In this document: positions 54,855-64,000 of the stretch, piece by piece
How the letters are laid out: the number at the start of each line of letters is the position of its first letter
Position numbering within the stretch: position 1 is the stretch's first letter
Assembly: GCA_036346225.1 (NCBI GenBank)
Contig: JARFIW010001088.1
Location: forward strand, 2,575,001 to 2,639,000
DNA: 64,000 bases
Source: Platerodrilus igneus
Lineage: Eukaryota; Arthropoda; Insecta; Coleoptera; Lycidae
Direction of reading: 5' to 3'
Made by a program: the position numbers and the translations under genes
The notes under the pieces: model-generated
What the model was told of the DNA's origin: nothing
Database searches by the model: none
The model's input: only the letters and a program-made list of their open reading frames with translations

Positions 54855-56852
54855 TGGAATCATAGGTTAAGTAAGTCTAGACAATAAAATTTTATCAACT
54901 GTGTATAGAGAAAATAGGAGCAATTTATTTACTTGCCAAATTAATCAGTTTAGATAGTGAAGACGAACGGTTATTAACATATTTTGTAATTCTAAATTAG
55001 AATGTTAAAATGACATAAAGGGTGGAAGCTTTAGAGTACATAAAAACTCAAGGATAAGCAAATTAATTGTAATAATTTTAAATCAAGCGCATGGGGTAGG
55101 AAAGGAACTTTCAAGTATAGAAAATCAATACTTTAAACGCAGAATTTCATTTAAAGAAACGAAAACGTTCGTTTACAAATCCTAAGAATGGTTAAACTCG
55201 GAATTGTTATTTTCAACGGACGGTTGTTTCGAAGAAACACCTGTTAGTTAAATGTCGAGTTCAAGAAACTTAAACGAACGTTAGTACAAAATTCTATTAA
55301 ATTTTGTTTGTAACGGTCAATGTATAAGCTGCTAAAATAACAAGTGCTTTGAAGACTGAGTGAAATAAAAGATCTATAATGTAGAACAGACAGATAAGCG
55401 TATAAGAAAGCGTTGGCCACAACTCGCGTCTAAAATACAAGGGGAAATGCGAAGGCCAACAACAATATCGATTTTCTGTAGCTTGAGTGGGATTCGGAAT
55501 GAGACGGTAAATATGCGTGGAACGGAGAAGGTAGCTGGGAGGTGGAACGTTATAACAAGGCAAAGCAATATTATTGGTCAAAGGATGGCAGTTTTTGAGA
55601 AGCTCGCGTATGTGAAGGGTATCGAACGAATTTCTATGTAATAGCACGATGAACGGGGAATTTGCAGCCGTTGGAGTTCGTTACGATAAAATTTTTGGGA
55701 ATCGGTTTAAAAAATAAGCTTTTCAATAGAAATAGGTTCCATGGGGGGTATTGAAAAGCATATAAATACTCGGAGAAAAATACTAAGGCTCTCTTATATC
55801 TCTGATATGTTATATCGGATATCGCGCTGAGATCTCTAGCGTAATTGTTTGTTCGGTATCCTAAGTTGTATTAATTATTATTTATTCGGTACAACATCCT
55901 AATTTAAAGTATGTAAAACAGTTTGTAACGGATCATAAAAGTATTAAAAGTGATTTGCACGAGTGATTGCGAAAGTTACAAAAGGTGCCGTTAATACAAG
56001 ATACTATTGAATGATAAGATGGTACTTGAGAGTTGGATAGTGGGGATCAGTTGGATCCAGACAAAATCGTTAAGTATATGGACACAACGACGAGGGTTTG
56101 TGGTACACATCTCCTGAGGTAACGATCGACGAAACCTACTCCAGGTAAAGAAAATTAATTTCCTGCTTGTTGCTTAAACATTTGTGCTGCTATTTTTGTG
56201 TTTGAGTGTTTTGTTGTTGGGGGTGTATTTATTACCATAAAAACTCATTTAAAGGGGTACATGTACAGGACAATAAATTGATTATTTAAAAATGTTTATT
56301 GATGATATAAAATGTTGTTGTAAGGAGTAAACGGGTCTTTAGATTTATTTTTAATGAAAATGCGAGGTTTTAAAAGCATTTAGAAGAACTGGGTTATAAT
56401 GAGCTCCAAATATACCAGAATATAATCAATCTAGGGTTGCATGTCGGGCCCATCTACTCGTCTTAAAGAAGTTTGTTGAAATAATCAAAATCATAAAATT
56501 TGGAAATATTTAAAGATTGAGATGGTAACAGTTTTTTATCAAACTGGATGTACCAATGTGTAAGTATCTTCTTAATAATAGAAACTTGTTAATATGTGCA
56601 AATAAAAAGGTTGTACGTTTTGTTGCATTATTTGAGTGGTAATTTCATTTGACTGTGTTTGTGAGAAAGGAAGGTACTTACGGTGGTAGGTATTCAAGAA
56701 GAAGCCGATTGCTGAGCTAGCCAGGGTGTGCAGAACTACGGAGGCATACAAATGGTAGTGTAAAATTTTTTTTATTATTATTTTTTTTTCAGGAAATTTT
56801 ATATTGGCCCAACGCTGGGACTCGATTTAAGAGCTTAATCCCTGTACCACGG

Positions 56853-56854
<2 letters not shown>
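54851..56854 (+). repeat. Family C-related solo LTR with one PBS-like module
   Basis: About 2.0 kb from GACATGGAATCATAGG to CACGGCA, TA tracts on both sides. It shares the CAATATCGATTTTCTG block (55461-55476) and the 3' third with other C copies. Module core TTGGCCCAACGCTGGGACTC at 56804-56823. Diverged at the start from 39270 and 49900, so a subfamily. Confidence 0.75.

Positions 56855-56892
<38 letters not shown>
56855..56892. repeat. (TA)n microsatellite 13
   Basis: About 38 bp of AT between the C LTR end and an R-type LTR start. Confidence 0.97.
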
Positions 56893-56896
<4 letters not shown>

Positions 56897-57462
56897 ACAT
56901 GCCAAAAATCGGTTATGTATCACATTTAGATTAAGTATAAATTATAAAGTAGTTCCTGCGAATATTTGTAAATGAACTTGTCAATTTCCGTCATTCCGGA
57001 CAGTTGCGTTGACGCAGGCGCAGAGTGAGTGGCGCAAGTGCGCGGTGTGACACGACATCATTAGCCATAAGTCTTGGAAGCTGGTAACATCTACCTGTAT
57101 CGTGGTGTCTGTCTTTTCTCTATTTTAGGATGTAGGTTCCTCTATCCTATCTCTACCTTCTATCGCTACCTCTACCTGTATCCTTGTCGTTACCCCTACA
57201 AAAAACAAAAGAGAATAGACGAATAGAATCTGATTCAACAATGGCGTAGCCGACCTACACCAAAAAACAAGGAGATGGCCCTGAGATTTAACTGCAAGGC
57301 GCGTTTTAAGTGAGTACATTGCTTTATTTAAATTATAAATTAAGAATTGTATCATTGTAAACGTGTTTGGTATTTGATACAATTTGTTGTGTAATTATGC
57401 TATAATATACAATTGCGCAATATTGTGAAACGTGGACCGTATCAGTGATGCCAAGCGTATCA
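56893..57462 (+). repeat. R-type LTR, second copy
   Basis: Starts TGTTACATGCC and runs parallel to 43505-44055 to about 57455, where the expected TGTAACA end reads CGTATCA. No target duplication was found. Either an end variant or a truncated copy. Confidence 0.7.
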
Positions 57463-57465
57463 GTG

Positions 57466-57823
57466 GTCAGGGTCAAGGTCAGCAACAGATAGGTGGAGCA
57501 CAAACTTGAGCATTTATAAAAAAAATTCTCCAGAAAACCTAAAATATTGGAAATACTTTTTCTTAATTGACCTCAATTTACAAGGTCATCCCAAGGTCAT
57601 TTATGAACTTATGTGCTCTTTCCGAATCTGCAATAAAAATATAGGAGTGTCTATTTGAAAAAGTGAACTTGACAACGATGTGACCTTCAAGGTCATTGTC
57701 GAGGTCAATTTTAACGCCACCACCAGATAGCTGGAGGACAATCCTAAATATTTTGTATGAAGTTATTTCAGAAAATGTGGTCCAGAAAAAATATTTTAAG
57801 GTTGCGGGACTTTTGGATAACTC

Positions 57824-57825
<2 letters not shown>
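57466..57825. other. Segment with clustered AGGTCA half-sites
   Basis: Six or more AGGTCA/TGACCT hexamers, most extended to AAGGTCA, lie between 57473 and 57707, including the near-perfect palindrome TGACCTTCAAGGTCA at 57681-57695. AGGTCA is the nuclear-receptor half-site. It could be enhancer-like or simply a repeat with this motif. No coding region. Confidence 0.65.

Positions 57826-57860
<35 letters not shown>
57826..57860. repeat. (TA)n microsatellite 14
   Basis: About 35 bp of TA at the left border of the largest PLE copy. Confidence 0.97.
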
Positions 57861-57864
<4 letters not shown>

Positions 57865-58222
57865 TAATGATGTAATACTTTTGGGATAATGTCGCTCAAA
57901 AAATAAAAACAGCATACAACGTTTAATGATTTGTAATTAATCGTACGTTTCGGTGTATAATTCTCACCTTAATCATCGAACTACAAGAAAAAATTATTAA
58001 TAGTCAGCAATAGCATATAACGAGCAAGTACTTACAATTACTTCACAAAAGTTATAATAAAGACGTTTAAAAAGTAACTGCTTAAATACTATATAAAATT
58101 AAAAATTTAAAACATGTCTGGACTATAAACTTCAAATAATGTCACATTTCAAATGATTGACAGATGGAACAAATAAAAGAGCGAGTGTATATAAAAATGT
58201 GAAACAACCAATGTTTTATGGT
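57861..58222 (-). repeat. PLE pLTR copy 1
   Basis: AGACTAATGATGTAATAC start; identical to 61112-61462 apart from single-base and A-run differences. The minus strand at 57942-57975 has TGATTAA, a GGTG/CACC helix, GAAA and the palindrome CGTACG, a degenerate hammerhead-like core. Confidence 0.9.
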
Positions 58223-58613
58223 ATAAAAATTGCTGTTGAGGGACGTAATTTAAATAACAAATCGTAATGAATGTAGTGATGAATAAAAGTGTTATTGTGA
58301 TATGAAAGAATACTAAATAAAGTCAAATAGAATATTTGTTAAAAGAAAAAGAAAAAATAATAATAACTGTAGTTAGCTAAATAAACTGAACATTATAAGC
58401 TGATTATTGATAGAATCATGAAATTGAATGGTATGTCAATAATAAATATATAAGAGGATGGAGATATAGTATAATCAAAGCTAGCAAAAGACAGGTTCAC
58501 TGTAAGAAATAGTAAGATAGTAAAAAGTCAACAAAATATAAAAATTGATTGATGAAAATATAGATTTAAAGACAATAAAATTGAAATAGTTAATTGTGGA
58601 TAGAATTTGGACT

Positions 58614-61064
58614 CTAGAAAGATGTAGAACGATTATTTGTTTTGTAGTTAAAAGTATACAAATATGAATAAACAGCATATAAATTATTAATATCTTCTTT
58701 ATGGTTTATTGGTTTATTTTGTTGATTAATATGAAAAGATTCTAAGAAGAGTCTTTTTTTGTAGTTGTCTTCAGTATCTATAATCTCTACATCATCATAG
58801 TTGACCTTATGACGTGTGTTATAAATGTGAAGAGAGTGCACAAGATGTCTTCCCTAATTTTGCATCGCTCTTATGGTGTGTAAGACGATTGCGGAGCCAT
58901 TGTTTTGTTTGGCCTACATACGAGGCATTACAACTACAATTAATCTTATATATTAAGTTGCTACGCAGAGCTTTGTTAGTTTTTTCTTTTAGTTGGGTAA
59001 ATAAGTTTCCAATGGACTTTCCTTTAGTATTAACAATAACAATCTGAGGATGTTTTAAAATTTTTATTAATAATGGTGAAAGGTTTGTAATATACTGTAG
59101 TTTTTTATATATAAAATCTGTTGGTTTATTATTTATGGTTGGTCTGAGTATAAGAAATATAACAATTTCGATATAAGTGGTCTTGGACAAGCATTGTTGA
59201 CTAAAATATTTTCTAGTTTCTTTAAATTTTTATCAATGAAACATGGTTCACAAATAGAAACAATGCGGTGTTTAAGACATAAGATTGTATTGATTTTTTG
59301 GTGTATACTATGGTTAGAGTGGTAATTCAAATATCTCTCTGAATTTGTTGGTTTTTGGTAAATATCAAAATTTATCTGGTTTCTGTAATTGCGAATAACA
59401 AGGGTATCTAAAAATGGAATTGATTGGTTTGATTCTAATTCAGAAGTGAAATTTAGATGGTCATTATAACTGTTAAAATGTTGAAGAGTGGTCTGTAAAT
59501 GTTGTTCAGGAAGTGAACAAAGAATGTTATCAACATATTTGACGAGGAAAACCATCTTAAAAGGAAGGTTAGGTAAGACTATTTCTAGAAGATTATCCAT
59601 AACTAACTGTGCAATAACAGGAGCAAGTGGTGTTCCCATAGGGGTACCAAAAATCTGTAAATAAAATTTGGATTCAAAAATGAAATAAGTATTATTGAAG
59701 ATGAGATTAATTGATGTAATAAATAAGTCGAGTGATAAATCACAGTTAGGTGATATGGTTTCCCATTTGTCTGTAATGATATCAATAACCAAAGAGAGTG
59801 GAATGTTGGTAAACAGAGAGTTAACATCAAGGGAAATAAGGATGTGATCAAGAGGTAACTAGAAATTACGGAACTGATTGACAAAATTAAAGGTATCTAA
59901 TATATTATGGCCTGTAATTGGGAATGACTTTTGTAAAATGTTTGAGATAAAAGCAGAAAGAGCATATGTAGGTGTATTGATTGAAGAAATAATTGGTCTT
60001 AGAGGTGTTTCGGGTTTATGGATTTTTGGGAGACCGTAATATTTGCCTGGAACGGAATTATTGATAATCAATATTGATTTTTGTTCAGCTGTGATCATGC
60101 CTTTTTTAAATAATAATTTAATGTGATTATTGACTGTATTCTGAATCGTGAAAGTGGGATCTCTTTGTAGTGTTTTATATGTCAAAGTATCATTCAGTAA
60201 GTGATTGGATTTATCTATATATGATGTTCTATCAAGTATAACAGTAACTGAACCTTTATCTGCTTTAGTGATATAAATGTCAGGATGGTCCTTTAGGAAC
60301 TTCATTACCTTATAAAAAATTACATTATCAGAATTATATCTATTAATAGGATTATGAATAAAATTTGTTATTATATTTGCGATTTGGCATCTTTTGTTAG
60401 CTTTTCTTTGTGGAGTGATATCAGTTGAGTCAAGAATTGATTCGATATCAGCTAATAAATGTCCAATGTTAATATCTGTTACACTAGAATTAACAATAAA
60501 TTTTGGGCCTAACGATATGAAGTTCTTTATATCATCAGGGATATGAATATTACTTTGGTTGAAGATCCATTTACTATTATCTAAAAACAGTTGTTTACCT
60601 TGCATTTGGTTCGACTTCAAATTATCCAATTTCTTACATAATAATTTCTTGATATGTATAAATTGTTTGTTGTAGGAAAGGCGTTGTCTATTATTGTAAT
60701 TAGTATAAATATGTAGGGGTAGGGAAACCTTGATAGTTTCTTTAATTTGAGAAAGTCGATAATGCCAAAATTTTATTTCTGCATGAGTGTTTTTAATTTC
60801 TAGATTTAGTAGAGACCTTTCTAACTTGTATTTTAGATTGTTGACTTGTCTGTTAGTCCTTTGGTTATGAGTACCTATAAGTCGTGACATAAAGCTAGTA
60901 GAATCCAGAATGTGTTTAGGTATTAAATCTTCTCTACGGCATTTTTCTAGGAACGTCTTCCTGTTGTAGAAATGAGCTAACTTTTTTGTGATATTTGCCC
61001 AATTTTTAAGATTACTGACCATAATTTCTCCATGTTTTTTAAGCATATCTTGATAAAATCCCAT
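58614..61064 (-). pseudogene. Penelope-like RT/GIY-YIG protein, interrupted
   Basis: The start codon at 61064 (MGFYQDMLKKHGEIM) opens a basic N-terminal domain. RT blocks follow: TKADKGSVTVILDR, GLPKIHKPETPLRPI, FTNIPLSLVIDI, GTPMGTPLAPVIAQLVMDN, FLVKYVDNILCSLP. The nuclease part has LIYKINCSCNASYVGQTKQW and RNRLTHHKSD. Damage: an in-frame TAG at about 59857-59861 (the frame resumes at once), a frameshift near 59150-59190 and another near 58820-58840. The RT active site reads YVDN instead of YVDD, so the last catalytic aspartate is lost. In PLEs the nuclease nicks the target and RT primes from it. Confidence 0.92.
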
Positions 61065-61111
61065 ATTTATTATATAAAAGAAATCTTTTTTATACTGAGC
61101 GTAAGTAATTT

Positions 61112-61462
61112 AGACTAATGATGTAATACTTTTGGGATAATGTCGCTCAAAAAATTAAAACAGCATACAACGTTTAATGATTTGTAATTAATCGTACGTT
61201 TCGGTGTATAATTCTCACCTTAATCATCGAACTACAAGAAAAAATTATTAATAGTCAGCAATAGCATATAACGAGCAAGTACTTACAATTACTTCACAAA
61301 AGTTATAATAAAGACGTTTAAAAAGTAACTGCTTAAATACTATATAAAATTAAAAATTTAAAACATGTCTGGACTATAAACTTCAAATAATGTCACATTT
61401 CAAATGATTGACAGATGGAACAAATAAAAGAGCGAGTGTATATAAAAAAATGTGAAACAACC
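61112..61462 (-). repeat. PLE pLTR copy 2
   Basis: Direct repeat of 57861-58222, with the same hammerhead-like core near 61193-61226. Its outer end continues into an inverted copy of its own inner flank. Confidence 0.9.
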
Positions 61463-61526
61463 AAAAGTATTACATCATTAGTCTAAATTACTTACGCTCA
61501 GTATAAAAAAGATTTCTTTTATATAT

Positions 61527-63272
61527 ATTCTCCTACCTACACTAAACTTTATTTACTTTTGCTTGTTTACTCCTCCCTTTTATTTTTATAAAAATAATGT
61601 GATTATAAACTTTACTACTTTATTTAATTAAACAAAATTTGCTACACGACTTTTGTCGTCGTCCCTATTTTAGTATTCAATTAAGGACTTCTATTTGAGG
61701 TGCTTTAGCAACGTTTGGTTGGTTCTTTATTTACTGTTTACTATATATTATGCCTCGACTATATGAAACTTTAATCTCAGGGCGTTCACCTACACACCGT
61801 GAGTTCAATCGTGAGTAGATGTGCACTACCCAACCAAACTGCACACTCGTTTGTTTTACCACTTTTTTAATGCACTGATTTACTATATATGCCAAATTTT
61901 AACAGATCAAAGTTGCTTGGTGCCAAATTAATTTATGTAACTATTTATGACTTTAATTTTGACGTTTTAAGATATTCACGGTACTTACCAGAATTATACC
62001 GCGCTGAAGGCCTTCTTTTAACTGCTGGCTTAAGATCGTATACACCGTACGCACCTTCACAAGGATTCTCAATCGTAGTCCACTTGCGTATTGCCTCCAG
62101 GTGTTCTTAACCAATTTCGTTGACCCCAAATCTGAAATAATTTTACCCCAATTTAGAATTTAAAAAAAACCGTTGTATCTACTTCCCCTGCGTTAATTCT
62201 TCCTCGTGATATACTGCTCTCCTGTTTCTCTGCTTCGTACTCCAATTAATCCTCTCCTTGCTCAATCCAAATCAATCCAGCCGTCCTATTTTAAATCAAT
62301 CCTTGTCCTGCTATTCCTTTAATATCCACACGATGTCCTTACTGCCGTTAATCTGCTCAAATCACTCCAAAAATTATCAATATCGTCGTTGCCTTCTATA
62401 TCCACTCAATTCTCCTACTGCCGTTAAACCAAATCTTTCCAAATCCAACACCAATCTTGCTCAAACCTAAATAATCGTCGCCTTTCCCGTCGCACTAGTA
62501 ACCACTTTAAATCTTCTTTAATACTCGTTGCCTTTATACTCTCGATGCTTCTTATTACTTTCACTTTGACTAAATTATACTCTTTAATTCTCAAAAACTT
62601 TTATTTCAATAAATATTTTTATAACTTTTAACGCAGGTTTTGTAAAACACGTCTTTATCTGAATATAATCGAAATTAGAATCTCCTATATTTATTTTGCT
62701 TAGCGATAAGATCAACAACCTTAGCTTACTTGAATTACAATTCTAAAACATACAATATCCAATAACAATTCGTCTTTCCTTTCGTGTCCAACATACCTTC
62801 ACTACAGTCTTTATAATATTCTTAATTTCTACTATTGGTCCAAAACACTTCACAAATCTCCAATAACCTTTTATATTTCTATTCACTTTTAATTTTGATT
62901 TTACAATTCGTCCAAAAGTTGATTCTATTAAAAGAAAAGCCAAATAATTTACACACGACCTGGACGCTTTGTTGGTTGCAGATATCCATAAATGCGTTCG
63001 GCTTTCCGACGGCAAATGTACTTTCACTGGCTCATAAAATATCAACTCAGTATAAAACCTTAAGTACCGTGCATTGTATCAACGTCATAAAGTCATGTTG
63101 TCTACCTTTTGGCACATATGTTTCAAACTAAAATGGTACATACTTTAGCATATGTAAAGTACAGCAAAATATAGTTTTTTTAAATTATTATATCTGATAT
63201 ATTAATCCTATTGTTTGGCATACACCCCTTTTAACACAAATCTACCCTTAGAAGCCTTGTACCCCCCCCTAC

Positions 63273-63274
<2 letters not shown>
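61527..63274. other. Unassigned region
   Basis: No recognisable gene or repeat on either strand. The open frames present (up to 100 codons) have no recognisable motif and unconvincing composition. Confidence 0.45.

Positions 63275-63308
<34 letters not shown>
63275..63308. repeat. (TA)n microsatellite 15
   Basis: About 33 bp of TA. The flanks (ACCCCCCCCTACATAA on the left) are not clearly part of any element seen elsewhere in the window. Confidence 0.95.
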
Positions 63309-63313
<5 letters not shown>

Positions 63314-64000
63314 ATAGATTACAACAGTAGGATGAAAAGAACAAACATCATCCTACAAAATATGTACATTTAATAATCAAACTAAAACAATTCGCAGCAG
63401 CAAATTTAGACTCATTTGAAAGAATTTTGTATAAATGATTTGAATATGTCTAATTCACTGTTGCCTAAAAATGTTTCCTTTTACTCTCTATCTATCGTTT
63501 GGGCAAGTTCAAAATATTTTTTGTTTTAATAATCTTTTGAAAATTTCTCAGTCAAATATTTCACTTACGTATTCGTAAATTATTCTCGGGTTTGGTAGTT
63601 TTTGTTTGTTTGTTTATCGAATTAGTAAATAGAATCAAGTAAATTAATTTGTTTAGAAATTCTTTTCTGCAAACCAAACTTAAAGCTTTTATAAATAATG
63701 ATCAAATCTACATAAGTGTCTTTAGTAATTATTCCCTTTATGTAAAAACCGTTTTTATGACAAATATTCCAATTTTATTACACACAATATCGATCTGTTC
63801 TAATTATATGAATTGATAACTAAAAATCTTGTCAAAGAAAAAAATGGTTCTAATCTCGTTTAATTAATAAATAAGCAGCTGACATGCTTTATTGACTGCA
63901 AATCTATGTTTAATTTAATTTCTTTCCCATTTATGATCCGATATGAATTACGAGAATATAAGTTTAGATAAAATCACCTTTGCTATGCTAAAACTAAAAA
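63309..64000. other. Unassigned AT-rich end of the window
   Basis: Nothing recognised. Confidence 0.5.

Larger units (their letters stand above)
57861..61526 (-). mobile_element. Penelope-like element with two pLTRs, nearly complete
   Basis: Long direct repeats (57861-58222 and 61112-61462) flank the coding region. To the right the second repeat is followed by 61463-61526, an inverted copy of 61072-61133, so the 61-kb repeat lies inside an inverted repeat. This pLTR-plus-inverted-tail pattern is characteristic of Penelope elements. The left edge abuts a TA tract. One stop and two frameshifts interrupt the protein. Confidence 0.92.

Noticed and set aside
62743..63045. 100-codon minus-strand open frame
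   Set aside because: No recognisable motif and an overlapping 98-codon frame on the other strand. Could be chance in AT-rich DNA.
5662..63308. The (TA)n tracts as parts of the elements themselves
   Set aside because: Tract lengths vary from about 9 to 49 bp between copies of one family and the element ends are constant, so they fit better as target sequence than as element sequence. Not fully excluded.

Overview
This is a eukaryotic, AT-rich genome window, most likely from an insect. Three things point there: a spliced host gene with a 51-bp intron; Gypsy, BEL/Pao, Penelope-like, Tc1/mariner-like and non-LTR elements side by side; and no bacterial-type operons. The order cannot be fixed from sequence alone. 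Almost everything is transposable-element debris. The only host coding sequence I can support is two exons of a SMYD-type (MYND + SET) protein gene at 47030-47668 on the minus strand.

Layout. 1-1660: end of an LTR (family C) joined to a Penelope-like element (PLE) fragment with reverse transcriptase (RT) and GIY-YIG parts. 1661-5655: a 5'-truncated Gypsy element on the minus strand whose last residues form an AT-hook. 5699-7018: family C LTR. 9099-10995: family D solo LTR. 11003-12399: a mariner-like element with very long terminal inverted repeats (TIRs). 12530-25563: a minus-strand family A Gypsy element split by a BEL/Pao element (17799-24685, TSD CTCGG), a solo LTR (13387-15209, TSD AACT) and a 341-bp MITE-like insert. 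25608-27823: solo family A LTR. 29723-30540: PLE GIY-YIG fragment followed by a hammerhead-ribozyme-like motif. 31435-39230: a two-LTR family A element. 40430-41830: a non-LTR retrotransposon with a twin-priming-like inversion. 43505-44055: solo LTR (TSD AAAT). 46062-46470: alternating GT/GCGC tract. 47030-47668: SMYD exons. 47693-61526: a chain of retroelements (C, D, PLE, E, C, R, PLE) joined by (TA)n tracts.

Two patterns run through the window. First, sixteen (TA)n tracts sit at the edges of the elements, so TA microsatellites look like a shared landing site for several unrelated retroelement classes. Second, several LTR families (A, C, D, E, F) carry, inside the 3' end of the LTR, tandem modules made of an LTR-end-like heptamer (CACAGCA or a variant) followed by a tRNA-Lys primer-binding-site-like sequence. 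Related copies carry different numbers of modules: 0, 1 and 3 in family A, and 1 against about 6 in family D. The modules closest to the LTR end look most like a real primer-binding site (PBS). This reads like a stack of fossil LTR/PBS junctions and suggests the LTR grows outward by capturing its own PBS. It is the most unusual signal here.

Family A copies on both strands share the same internal deletion: RT is cut after the SFGL motif and replaced by a purine-rich block. That implies a non-autonomous derivative mobilised in trans. No pol gene in the window appears intact.
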